Shown piece by piece: positions 17,087-25,387 of a DNA stretch of 64,000 nt (its first letter is position 1; every line of letters starts with the position of its first letter). The translations under genes were made by a program, and so were the position numbers. This DNA comes from CAZJYI01 sp964550025 (lineage in GTDB: Bacteria > Verrucomicrobiota > Kiritimatiellia > UBA8416 > CAYOBW01), in NCBI GenBank assembly GCA_964550025.1, contig CAZJYI010000029.1, positions 25,083 to 89,082 on the forward strand, given 5' to 3'. A model generated the notes under the pieces. The model saw nothing but the letters and a program-made list of their open reading frames with translations. It did no database searches and was not told where the DNA came from.

Positions 17087-18123
17087 CAGTCCCTTCTCCG
17101 TATGCCCTTTACGACCAGGTCCGCGGTCAGGTTGATCAGAAACGTGATGCCGAAAAGCACGATGCCGACGACGAAAAGCGCCTGCCAGTGCAGCGCCTCG
17201 ATCGGGTACGTCCCGTCGGCCAGCGGCTCCAGACGGGGGACTTCTCCCAGCTCGGAGGCGATGGTGGCCGTCAGTGTGCGAACCGACTCAAAAGCGTGAA
17301 AGAACGGGAACTGGTTGTCGAAGGGGTTGTTAATCGCGTGGCCCGTGCACATCAGGACGGCCATCGTTTCTCCCACCGCGCGCCCGACGCCCAGGAGAAC
17401 CGCCGCCAGGAGCCCGCTCTTGGACGCCGGCAGGATGACCTTGTAGACAACCTGCCAGCGCGTGGCGCCAAGCGCTTCGGCCGCCTCCAGGAAGCGGTCC
17501 GGCACGGCCCGTATGGCGTCCTCCGCAATGGAGACGATGATCGGGACGCACATCAGGCCGACGACGATGCCGGCGTTGAGCACGCACAGGCCGACGGGGA
17601 TACCCGCCGCCCTGATCAGCAGCGGGTTCATGACGGCCAGGCCGATGAAACCCCACACGACCGAGGGCACGGCGGCCAGGAGCTCCACCAGGATCTTCAA
17701 GGTCTCGCGCAGCTTGTTGCCGCAGAACTGCGATATGAATATGGCGCAGCCGAGTCCGAAGGGGGCGGAGAGGAGCATCGCGATAACCGTCACGCCCGCG
17801 CTGCCGGCCATCAGCGCCAGCGTGCCGTAGCGCTTGTTGGTCTCCGAGGTCGGGTACCACGCCTCGCTGAAGAAGAACTCCTTGAAGTCGAACCCGGTCT
17901 CGAAGAAGGGATACCCTTCGCGGAAGATGAAATAGAAGATGCTGAAAACGAAGACGATCGCACTGACGCCACACAGGTAGATGAGCCCCGTGATGGTGCG
18001 GTCGCTCAGCACGCGGAAGATCCGCCGCCCGCGACTCAGCCTGCGGGAGATTCGAGCCCCCGCCGGCTGGTTCTGGACGGCCGGTTCTTCCACGGCCTCA
18101 GGTTCGGTGGTCGGATTCGTCAC
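17086..18123 (-). CDS. pstC: Phosphate ABC permease PstC (operon 1)
   Basis: This 345-residue permease starts at GTG 18123 within a GTGA overlap with pstS. A polar N-terminal tail of about 35 residues precedes the first membrane segment (GLIYLCGVSAIVFVFSIFYFI). PstC signatures are APFGLGCAIFISQFC, VPSVVWGFIGL, AIRAVPDRFLEAAEALGATRWQVVYKVILP (the ATPase-coupling loop) and GVGRAVGETMAVLM. It pairs with PstA to form the membrane channel for phosphate. Confidence 0.95.
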   Translation of the reverse strand: MTNPTTEPEAVEEPAVQNQPAGARISRRLSRGRRIFRVLSDRTITGLIYLCGVSAIVFVFSIFYFIFREGYPFFETGFDFKEFFFSEAWYPTSETNKRYGTLALMAGSAGVTVIAMLLSAPFGLGCAIFISQFCGNKLRETLKILVELLAAVPSVVWGFIGLAVMNPLLIRAAGIPVGLCVLNAGIVVGLMCVPIIVSIAEDAIRAVPDRFLEAAEALGATRWQVVYKVILPASKSGLLAAVLLGVGRAVGETMAVLMCTGHAINNPFDNQFPFFHAFESVRTLTATIASELGEVPRLEPLADGTYPIEALHWQALFVVGIVLFGITFLINLTADLVVKGIRRRD

Positions 18124-19055
18124 TTGCTTTCAGCCGCGCCGACAGGGACGTAGCCGGCTTCTTCGACGATCTTCTGGCCCGGCGCCGACATGATCCAGTC
18201 GAGGTACGTCTTGAGGATCCCCGTGGGCTGGCCAAGCGTGTACATGTGGAGTGGCCGTGCCAGCGAGTACTTGCCGGCCACCACGTTCTCGAGGCTGGGC
18301 ATGTGAGCGACTTCGCCTTCCTTGGTGGCGATCTTGACGAACTTCACCCCGTCGGTCTTGTAGCCCATGCCGCTGTAGCCGATCGCACCGGGGGTCTTGC
18401 TGACCAGTTCGACCACGTCCTTCGAACCCGACATGTCGCGCGAGCCGAGCTTGAAGTCCTTCTTGCTCAGCACGTGCTCGCGGAAGAAGAAGTACGTTCC
18501 GGAGCTGTTCTGCCGGCTGACGCGGACGATTTCGTCGTTGCCGCCGGCCGACGTGATGTCGACGCCGATCTGCGACCATTTGTCGACCGTGCCGCCCTCG
18601 CTGTAGATCCTGGCGAGCTGCTCGATCGTCAGCGACTCAACCGGGTTGTCCTTGTGGACGTAGATGGCCATGGCGTCATAGCCCACGATCCACTCCACGG
18701 GGTCCTTCCCCGTGTTGCGCTTCGCCTGCTCGCGCTCGGAATTCTTCATCTTCCGGCTGGCGTTAGCCACGTCGACGAGGCCCTGCATCAGGTCACGGAT
18801 ACCGACTCCCGATCCCCCGCCGGCGACCTCCACGGACAGCCCGGGAACCACCTCGCGGTAGGCCTCGGCCCACATCTGGGCCAGGTTGACCATCGTGTCG
18901 GATCCCGAGTTGGAGATTACCTTCTTCTCGGCCTTCGCCGGCCGTTCCGGCCCTTTCTTCCCGCGGCAGCCGGTCACGATGACGGCCACGCAGAGTGCGG
19001 CCGCCAAACAATAGGCGATGTTGGCGATGTGTTTGCGGTCTGCGGTCTTCTCCAT
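18120..19055 (-). CDS. pstS: Phosphate-binding lipoprotein PstS (operon 1)
   Basis: This 311-residue protein starts at ATG 19055, with GGAGGAGG (19065-19073) upstream. The signal peptide ends in a lipobox (VIVTGC), so the mature protein is a lipoprotein. Phosphate-contacting loops typical of PstS are ISNSGSDTMVNL, AGGGSGVGIRDL and SRQNSSGTYFFF. A C-terminal GYVPVG motif is near the end. It is the promoter-proximal gene and overlaps pstC by four bases. The leader contains a short hairpin (GCAGCCA at 19083-19089 with TGGCTGC at 19097-19103). Confidence 0.95.
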   Translation of the reverse strand: MEKTADRKHIANIAYCLAAALCVAVIVTGCRGKKGPERPAKAEKKVISNSGSDTMVNLAQMWAEAYREVVPGLSVEVAGGGSGVGIRDLMQGLVDVANASRKMKNSEREQAKRNTGKDPVEWIVGYDAMAIYVHKDNPVESLTIEQLARIYSEGGTVDKWSQIGVDITSAGGNDEIVRVSRQNSSGTYFFFREHVLSKKDFKLGSRDMSGSKDVVELVSKTPGAIGYSGMGYKTDGVKFVKIATKEGEVAHMPSLENVVAGKYSLARPLHMYTLGQPTGILKTYLDWIMSAPGQKIVEEAGYVPVGAAESK

Positions 19056-19103
19056 CACGGTCTTCCCTCCTCCACGTGTTTTGCAGCCATATCGTTTGGC
19101 TGC

Positions 19104-19208
19104 TGTTAGGGACACTGCGCCGTCGAGATAGTATTAGGCCTGCCTTGGGTGAGAACGGGATTAGGTCCGGGTAAGAGAGCAATTAGCTTTGAGTTCGCGT
19201 CGTGTTAG
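19104..19208 (-). promoter_or_regulatory. Candidate Pho-box array upstream of pstS (operon 1)
   Basis: On the plus strand, hexamers GATTAG (19159), AATTAG (19181) and TGTTAG (19203) start exactly 22 bp apart, with weaker matches GGTAAG (19170) and AGTTCG (19192) at the 11-bp positions between. Further copies TATTAG (19132) and TGTTAG (19104) lie nearer the gene. On the transcribed strand these read CTAACA/CTAATN, similar to the TTAACA-type direct repeats bound by PhoP in Bacillus, which also have 11-bp spacing. Confidence 0.5.
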
Positions 19209-19380
19209 GGCGTTTGTTGGCGCGTTGGCTGCAAACTCTGAAGAGAAGATCGCAAAGAACGCGACGTCGAGATGCCGGAGAGAAGCAGGATTCGGAGCAT
19301 CCTACGCACCGACACTGCGGCCTTTGCTTGCTTCTGCGCGGCATCCTCTCCATGCCGGTGGGGAATGAACGTGCGTCTGG

Positions 19381-19967
19381 TTGCGGCAGACCTACGACTT
19401 CGAATGGTGGCGCAGAGGCAAGGTCCCCGAGGCTGATCTCTTCCAGTTCCTGAAGAACATCCCCGTGTTCAGCGCGAATGTGGATCGTACGCTTCGGCTA
19501 CACCAGGCTGTCCACGTTCACCATCCCTCAACCACCTGAGATGCCTTCCGACCGAGACGCTGTCCTCCGTTGTCGCGTACATCGAACGCGAAACCCGAGA
19601 CAGTACGGTCGACAGGACGCAACTTCGGGCTGACCGTCTGCGAGTGTATGAGGCGTTCAGAACATGCTTCATAGGCTTGGCGCGTACAGGAACTGGTAGC
19701 GACAAAGGCAATATCATCGCGAGATTCAAGGAGGACACGGATCTGCTTCCCTTCCTGGGCATGCCGGATGTGGAGGCCCTTCGATCCGAACTCCTTTCCA
19801 GGACAGCGGCGCTTCGGCGGGTCGAAAGCAGACTCAACGGCAATGAGGTCAGACTCTCCACCGACGATTATCGGCGGTGGACGACCGAGGAGAACGAACT
19901 GCTCCGGTGGTTTCGTGAACGAGAGAAGGGGCTAGTGCAGGCGTTCCGCCCGTATCTGCACACATAA
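19381..19967 (+). pseudogene. Remnant of an unrecognised gene with a frameshift
   Basis: Two stretches look protein-coding but lie in different frames. From 19381 the first frame gives QTYDFEWWRRGK, ADLFQFLKNIPVFSAN and RTLRLHQAVH, stopping near 19540. From about 19535 another frame gives AYIERETRDS, IIARFKEDTDLLPFLGM, LRSELLSRTAALRRVES and WFREREKGLVQAFRPYLHT, ending at 19967. An in-frame stop at 19366 precedes the first part. The composition (ordered hydrophobic and charged alternation) argues for a decayed gene of at least 190 codons. I do not recognise the family. Confidence 0.45.
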
Positions 19968-20655
19968 CCAGTTGGGAAGCCCCGAACAACTTCTTCTCCA
20001 CCAACAACGACCAGTGGTTCTCTATGAAGACGCGTACGCAGGTGTATTTCTTCGAGTACGGTGTTGCTGATGCAGAATGACTGAGTGGATCAGAAGGAGG
20101 CCTTCTCATTCTGCGAGACGGGGTATTGCGCTGGGAGTTTGGCACTAGACGTAGGTGAAACGGGCCTCGCGGATGTGGACAATCTCCAGCAAACACCCCG
20201 CGAGAAATGGAGGAACGCGTTACGTTCACCTACCCTTGCGTGTCAGATGGAGCGTTTGTCGCGTCGTAGCCAATACCTGTCCCGGAAGCCGGTATCTTGT
20301 CCGTCATGGGTGGAGACGTGCGTTGCCCCACGAGGATACGTTCTCACGCCAGTCTCAGCCCGCTTCCGGCAGAAGCGGGCTACATTGGATCACCGCAGAA
20401 CGTTTTGCTCTACGGAACTGACTGTCGGAGATAGATTATGAAGATACCGCCTTGCTCCGCGGCTTGCCCGCGCCCGTGCCATGGTCGCTCTCGACGTTCT
20501 GCCCGAGGCTGGTGAGACACTCGGGCTACGGACGACCGGTGGCACGTCCGCCCTGTTGGCGGTGACTGCTGGTACGGGGGCAGCATCCTCCCGGTGTCTG
20601 TTTTAAGTCATGTTTGCGCGAGACATTTCTTGACGCAATATCGGCATGATGTCAC
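19968..20655. other. Non-coding region with a strong hairpin
   Basis: No convincing gene is seen; the short open frames here have unlikely composition. AGCCCGCTTC (20357-20366) and GAAGCGGGCT (20372-20381) form a perfect 10-bp stem with a five-base loop, but no T-run follows, so it is a structural element or a factor-assisted terminator at most. Confidence 0.5.
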
Positions 20656-20695
20656 TATTGAGTCGCAAATAGTTTGATTGTTTTGTGACTCAATA
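20656..20695 (+). promoter_or_regulatory. Inverted repeat upstream of the AAA/DUF234 ATPase
   Basis: TATTGAGTCGCAAA (20656-20669) and TTTGTGACTCAATA (20682-20695) are reverse complements with one mismatch, separated by 12 nt. The arms end 9 nt before the ribosome binding site of the ATPase gene. A nearby direct echo (CGCAATATCGGCAT against CTCAATATCGACAC) begins at about 20635. This AT-rich dyad could be an operator or a leader hairpin covering the translation start region. Confidence 0.45.
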
Positions 20696-20713
20696 TCGAC
20701 ACGGGAGGTGGTC

Positions 20714-22132
20714 ATGTTCGTGGGGCGAGACTACGAAATGGGGCTTCTGGAGGAGTTCCGGAAACGGCGCACGGCCGGACTGGTTGTGTGCCGGGGCCGT
20801 CGTCGCATTGGCAAAAGCACGCTCATCGAGGAATTCGGAAAAAAACGGCGGTTCTTTGAGTTCTATGGCCTGGCTCCCCGCGAGGGCATCACCAACGAAG
20901 AACAATTGAGGCACTTCGGGCAACTGATGGGTACCGCGTTCGACCTGCCGGCCATGCATTTTGACAACTGGCACGAAGCGCTCTCCACGCTGGCGGGGCT
21001 GACCGCGAAAGGCGAGGCGATTGTCCTCCTTGACGAGATATCCTGGATGGCTTCCGGAGACAAGGACTTCGCCGGCAAACTCAAAGGCGTGTGGGATACT
21101 CGTTTCAAGAAGAACAACCGGCTGGTCCTCATTCTCTGCGGGTCCGTGACCTCCTGGATCGACAACAACATCCTCAAGGATAAGGGATTCATGGGGCGGG
21201 TTTCGCTTACCATCACTCTTGACGAACTGCCGATCTACCATGCCGGCAAGTTTTGGAGCAGTACACCGTGGATTTCGGCTGCAGAGAAGCTACGAAGCTT
21301 GTGCGTGACAGGCGGGGTCCCACGCTACCTCGAAGAGATCCGCCCCGACCAGACCGCGGAAAGCAATATCAAGCGCATGTGCTTCTCCCCTGAGGGCCTC
21401 TTGTTCAGTGAATTCGACAAGATCTTCCGCGATATTTTCGGCAGGCGTTCGGCCACGTTCAAGCGAGTTGTCGAAGCACTGTCCGGGCCGCCTCTCGAAC
21501 CGGGGGAGCTCTGCCGTGCCCTTGGGGTCAAACCAACCGGCGGTCTGTCAGAGGTCCTTTCCGTGCTGGTCGCCTCCGGCATGGTGGCCAGGGACTACGT
21601 GTGGGACACGTCGGGACGAAAGCGCACCTTGAGCCGCTACCGCATCCGCGATAACTACCTGCGCTTCTACCTGCGCTATATTGACCGCCAGAAAGACAAG
21701 ATCGAGCGGGGGCTTTTTCGGGAGGTGCACGTGGAAACCCTCAGCAACTGGGACACGATCATGGGATACCAGTTCGAGAATCTCATCCTGAACAACATCC
21801 ATGCCGTTGTCCGGCGTCTTGGCATTGCACCGGAGAGCATCGTCAGCGCTGCACCCTATCTCCAGCACAGAACACGCCGCCATGAGGCCTGCCAGGTTGA
21901 TCTGCTGATCCAGACGAAGAACACGCTCTACGTATGTGAGATCAAACTCCGCGGACGGATTGATGCCGGTGTAGCCAGCGAGGTCCTCGGCAAAGTCGAC
22001 AAGCTCCCCGGAAGAAGCAAGTACTCGATCCGTCCAGTGCTCTTCTATGAAGGCAAGCTCGCCCCCGCCGTCAGGCGTTCGGACGTCTTCTGCCGGACCA
22101 TCTCCGGCGCGGATCTCCTTGCCGCTCCCTGA
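20714..22132 (+). CDS. Archaeal-type AAA ATPase with C-terminal DUF234 nuclease-like domain
   Basis: This 472-residue protein starts at ATG 20714 behind GGAGGT (20704-20709). The N-terminus FVGRDYEMGLLEEF is the usual opening of this STAND-like archaeal ATPase family. Walker A is GRRRIGKST (28-36), Walker B is AIVLLDEISWM and the sensor-like segment reads LILCGSVTSWI. The middle contains a winged-helix region. The C-terminal DUF234 part has VDLLIQ followed by YVCEIKLRG, the D...ExK pattern of PD-(D/E)xK nucleases. These proteins are frequent in mobile or accessory DNA; the function is not established. It stands alone between the two phosphate operons with a GNAT gene. Confidence 0.85.
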   Translation: MFVGRDYEMGLLEEFRKRRTAGLVVCRGRRRIGKSTLIEEFGKKRRFFEFYGLAPREGITNEEQLRHFGQLMGTAFDLPAMHFDNWHEALSTLAGLTAKGEAIVLLDEISWMASGDKDFAGKLKGVWDTRFKKNNRLVLILCGSVTSWIDNNILKDKGFMGRVSLTITLDELPIYHAGKFWSSTPWISAAEKLRSLCVTGGVPRYLEEIRPDQTAESNIKRMCFSPEGLLFSEFDKIFRDIFGRRSATFKRVVEALSGPPLEPGELCRALGVKPTGGLSEVLSVLVASGMVARDYVWDTSGRKRTLSRYRIRDNYLRFYLRYIDRQKDKIERGLFREVHVETLSNWDTIMGYQFENLILNNIHAVVRRLGIAPESIVSAAPYLQHRTRRHEACQVDLLIQTKNTLYVCEIKLRGRIDAGVASEVLGKVDKLPGRSKYSIRPVLFYEGKLAPAVRRSDVFCRTISGADLLAAP

Positions 22133-22214
22133 GAGGAAGCGTCCCTGGAGACGACGGTGGCCATCGGCGTGCGGACGGACTCGAACGGGTGAGAGAACGG
22201 CATTGGAAGGCGAC

Positions 22215-22829
22215 ATGGACGGGCATTCAGCAGTTCTGCGGGCAGCCAGACCTACGCACGATGAAGGGCTGCTGTTTGCCCGTTACCTCGACACGGCCGC
22301 CGAGGGCCTTTTCCGCTTGATGCTGGGGCGGCGATCGGCGCACATCCTCGCCACCGCGTTCGTCGAGGAGAACCACGACCTCTCCTATCGTCACGTGACC
22401 TTTGCGGAGCGCGACGGGGTTGTCGTGGGCATGGTCTCCGGCTATGCCGCCGAGCAACATGCCTGCAGCTCGTTCGACCCCCTGATAGAGGCTGCCGGCA
22501 GACGCAACTTGCGGTTCCGGATCGCGCGGATACTCCTTGCGCCGCTGCTGCACATCCTCGACTCGATCGGCGACAGAGATTTCTATCTCCAGGCGATCGC
22601 GGTTGACGAGAAGGCGCGTGGCGGTGGCCTTGGGACGCTCCTCCTGGATTCCCTGGAGCGGCGGGCGCGCAACAGCGGGGCATCGCGACTGTCCCTCGAC
22701 GTTTCCGCACGGAATCGGAAGGCCATCCGCTTCTACGAGCGTCGCGGCATGACCATCGAGTCACAGTGGCCCAAACGCCTGAAGATCCCGGGCTTGAAAC
22801 TGTATCGAATGGCCAAGAGGCTGAGGTAG
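22215..22829 (+). CDS. GNAT-family N-acetyltransferase
   Basis: This 204-residue protein starts at ATG 22215 with GGAAGG (22205-22210) upstream. The acetyl-CoA-binding motif A is YLQAIAVDEKARGGGLGTLLLDSLE (around 130-155), containing the R/Q-x-x-G-x-G/A signature as ARGGGLG. Motif B appears as LSLDVSARNRKAIRFYERRGM. The N-terminal half (LIFARYLDTAAEGLFRLMLG-like, FVEENHDLSYRHV) resembles a GNAT subgroup that includes proteins next to amino-acid or peptide functions. The substrate is unknown. Confidence 0.85.
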   Translation: MDGHSAVLRAARPTHDEGLLFARYLDTAAEGLFRLMLGRRSAHILATAFVEENHDLSYRHVTFAERDGVVVGMVSGYAAEQHACSSFDPLIEAAGRRNLRFRIARILLAPLLHILDSIGDRDFYLQAIAVDEKARGGGLGTLLLDSLERRARNSGASRLSLDVSARNRKAIRFYERRGMTIESQWPKRLKIPGLKLYRMAKRLR

Positions 22830-22859
22830 GATCGACGGGAAACAAACTGGACCGTTTGC

Positions 22860-22945
22860 GTCCCTCCCTCTTTGTCTTCGTCTTTGTCTTTGCCTTTGTC
22901 GACGAAGGCAAAGATCATGGCAAAGACGAAGAGGGAGCGTCGTAA
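22860..22945. repeat. Word-repeat hairpin (TCTTTGTCTTCG family) after the GNAT gene
   Basis: The words TCTTTG, TCTTCG, TCTTTG, CCTTTG are followed by their reverse complements CGAAGGCAAAG, GGCAAAGACGAAGAGGGAG. The stem centres near 22904 at GTCGAC and lies about 30 nt after the GNAT stop. Word content differs from the other arrays but the architecture is the same. Confidence 0.65.
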
Positions 22946-22955
22946 CCATGCCCCC

Positions 22956-23372
22956 GCCAAGTTCCCGGGCCGCCTTCATCAGCCGGCTCCGCAGCTGTGG
23001 GGCTTTGGGGAAGGGAANNNNNNNNNNNNNNNNNNNNNNNNNNNNNNNNNNNNNNNNNNNNNNNNNNNNNNNNNNNNNNNNNNNNNNNNNNNNNNNNNNN
23101 NNNNNNNNNNNNNNNNNAATATTGAACACTGAATGCTCAATGTCGAAGTGAGAAGGGAAGGGACCGGCCTCGCACTTCGGCATTCATCATTCAGTGTTCA
23201 TCATTCTGCGGTTTCCCTTTCCCCGTCACCGGCATCACGACCATGTGACCACCATGTCCCGGGCCGCCTTCATCAGCCGGCTCCGCAGCTGTGGGGCTTT
23301 GGGGAAGGGAAATGTCGAATATTGAACACTGAATGCTCAATGTCGAAGTGAGAAGGGAAGGGACCGGCCTCG
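22956..23372. repeat. Direct repeat pair flanking the assembly gap, with GAATGCTCAATG-type word repeats
   Basis: The stretch GCCGCCTTCATCAGCCGGCT...GGGGAAGGGAA before the gap recurs at about 23262-23311. The stretch ATATTGAACACTGAATGCTC...GGGACCGGCCTCG after the gap recurs at about 23319-23373, directly after it. In the second copy only about seven bases separate the two blocks. The first copy also contains a hairpin: GAACACTGAATG pairs with CATTCAGTGTTC near 23200. Confidence 0.75.
23018..23117. other. Assembly gap of 100 N
   Basis: Exactly 100 unknown bases, the default size for a gap of unknown length. Both flanks are parts of a repeat whose intact copy lies just downstream. Any gene read across it is not real. 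Confidence 0.98.
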
Positions 23373-23398
23373 TACTCGGTCTGCGCGGGTGTGCGTTT

Positions 23399-23505
23399 GC
23401 AGAGAGGGGAAACATCGAAGGATGAACGCTGAACCGCTGAATGTCGAAGTGAGACTCTCTCCCTCGCACTTCAACATTCAACATTGAGTGTTCTGCGGTT
23501 TCCCC
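23399..23505. repeat. Further GAATG-type word-repeat hairpin next to phoR of operon 2
   Basis: Words GGATGAACG, CTGAACCG, CTGAATG, TCGAAGTGAG lead into TCGCACTTCAACATTCAACATTGAG, the approximate reverse complement. It lies between the repeat pair and the 3' end of phoR. It resembles the array after the ABC importer operon (11176-11272), including shared flanking text such as CTGCGCGGGTGTGC against CTGCGGGTGTGCC. Confidence 0.6.
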
Positions 23506-23580
23506 TTTCCTGTCACCTGCATCGTGACCACGCCCCCGCCACGTCCGGGCCCCATGGCACGGTCCGGCGCCGCCAGTGGA

Positions 23581-25359
23581 TCAGTCCTCTGGCGACTGTG
23601 GCAGGCAGATGCTGAATGTGCTGCCTTCTCCCGGGGTGCTGGCGACGTCCACGCGGCCGCCGTGTACGGTGGTCACGTGCTTCACGATGGCCAGGCCAAG
23701 TCCCGTGCCGCCGAGTTTGCGGCTGCGGCCCTTGTCGACACGGTAGAAGCGTTCGAACAGGCGGGACATGTGCTGCGGTTCGATGCCGGGGCCTTCATCG
23801 CGTACGGAAATGACGACTTCCTCGCCCTCTCCCCGACCTTCGACAACCACGGCCTTCTCCTCGTCGCTGTACTTGATCGCGTTGTCCACCAGGTTGGTCA
23901 CGGCCTGCTCGAGCAACTGGCGTTCGATGTTCGCCTTCAGCCCGGGAGCGCAGTTTACCGTTACGCGGATCTTCTTGGCCTCCGCGGCGGCCCGGCAGGC
24001 CTGGGCAGCCGACTCCAGCACGGGGGCAACGGGGCCCCGGTTCAGCTCGATGGCGCGGTGATCGGCGTCGTGCTCGATGCGCGAAAGTGTCAGGAGATCG
24101 TCCACGATTGACTTGAGCCGTGCGGAGTGGCGGTGGATGATCTCCAGGAAGCGTTCACGTTCGCCCTTGTCCTCCGCCGCTCCTTCGCGCAGCGTCTCCA
24201 CGAATCCCAGCACGGACGTGATCGGGGTCTTCAGCTCATGGGACACGTTGGCGACGAAGTCGCTGCGAATCGTCTCGAGACGGAGCATGCGAGTAACGTC
24301 GTTGAGCACGACCACGGCGCCGATCTTGTCGCCGCCGGGGCCGTTCAACCCGGTGCCGTGGGCCTGCAAATGCATGTCGCGGTCGAAGAGATAGATGTCG
24401 CCCTCTACGGGAACGGTGCCTTCGAGGGTGCGTTCGACGATATTGTGCAGTTCGTCGTTGCGGATGACCTCCACGATGTTACGGCCGATACACTCTTCGG
24501 CCCGCGCCGCGAAGAGCTTCTCGGCGGCGGCGTTCATCTTGATCACACGCCGTTCGGTATCGACCGCGACGACACTCTCGGTCATGCAGGCGAACAGCGC
24601 CGCCTGTTCGTCGCGCTGGCGTGTGATGTCATCGATACGGGCCTGGAGTTGTTCGGCCATACTGTTCATGGTCTGACCCAGCAGGTTGACCTCGGAGATG
24701 TCGGAGGGCGGGAGCCGCGTGGCCAGGTTACCCGTGGCAAATGATTCCGCGCCGTCGCGCATTCGCCGGATGGGGCGGCTGATACGGCGCGCCACGGCGA
24801 TGCTGAGTCCGGCGGCCGCCACGGCCAGCAACAGGCCGGCGATAATGATGCGGTGCCGCAGGACGTTGACGGTGCTGTCGACGTCAGCGAGGGACAGCGA
24901 CGTGCGCACGACGGCCTCGGGGGCATCCTCGCCCGGCACGGCTCTCGCGAAGTACATCATGTTCATCTTGAGCGTATCGCTGAACCGCCGCGAGCAGCCG
25001 CGACCGTCGACCATGGCCGCCATGATCTCGGGGCGGTTGCTGTGGTCGTCCATCACGGCCGGGTCCTTTTCCGAGTCCCCCGTGACTTTGCCGGAGGGGA
25101 GGATGACGGTGATGCGGTAGCCGGATGTCTTGCCCAGAGCGTCACAGAGACCGTCCACCTGCGGCAGCGCAAGGGAATCCAGGCTTGCGTTCAGGTGCTC
25201 GGTCGCCATTCCGGCCGCGGCTTCGAGCCGCCGCTCCGTCTGTCGATAGTGGAAGGTGCGAGCGGCGTGCGCGGCATACCAGGCCGCCGCGCACATGGCG
25301 AACACGACGATGGCGCTGAAAGCCGGGAAGATCTGCCAGGAAAGAGGACGGTTTCTCAT
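23581..25359 (-). CDS. phoR: PhoR-type phosphate-sensing histidine kinase (operon 2)
   Basis: This 592-residue protein is a close paralogue of the operon 1 kinase over its full length, with the same layout of membrane segment, periplasmic domain, membrane segment, HAMP, PAS, HisKA and HATPase. The phospho-acceptor box NVSHELKTPIT, N-box NLVDNAIKYS, DEGPGI and GGTGLGLAI are intact. The main differences are in the periplasmic domain and in a charged insert before the G1 box (GEGEEVVISV). Unlike operon 1, phoR does not overlap phoU; 28 nt separate them. Confidence 0.95.
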   Translation of the reverse strand: MRNRPLSWQIFPAFSAIVVFAMCAAAWYAAHAARTFHYRQTERRLEAAAGMATEHLNASLDSLALPQVDGLCDALGKTSGYRITVILPSGKVTGDSEKDPAVMDDHSNRPEIMAAMVDGRGCSRRFSDTLKMNMMYFARAVPGEDAPEAVVRTSLSLADVDSTVNVLRHRIIIAGLLLAVAAAGLSIAVARRISRPIRRMRDGAESFATGNLATRLPPSDISEVNLLGQTMNSMAEQLQARIDDITRQRDEQAALFACMTESVVAVDTERRVIKMNAAAEKLFAARAEECIGRNIVEVIRNDELHNIVERTLEGTVPVEGDIYLFDRDMHLQAHGTGLNGPGGDKIGAVVVLNDVTRMLRLETIRSDFVANVSHELKTPITSVLGFVETLREGAAEDKGERERFLEIIHRHSARLKSIVDDLLTLSRIEHDADHRAIELNRGPVAPVLESAAQACRAAAEAKKIRVTVNCAPGLKANIERQLLEQAVTNLVDNAIKYSDEEKAVVVEGRGEGEEVVISVRDEGPGIEPQHMSRLFERFYRVDKGRSRKLGGTGLGLAIVKHVTTVHGGRVDVASTPGEGSTFSICLPQSPED

Positions 25360-25387
25360 GGGCCTTACTCGGTCAGCAGGTGCGCGG

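Noticed and set aside
20085..20441. Possible 118-codon gene in the region between operons
   Set aside because: Composition is unlike protein, it spans a perfect hairpin, and no ribosome binding site is present.
22872..23183. Open frames running across the N gap
   Set aside because: They include unknown bases and repeat words; nothing protein-like on either side.
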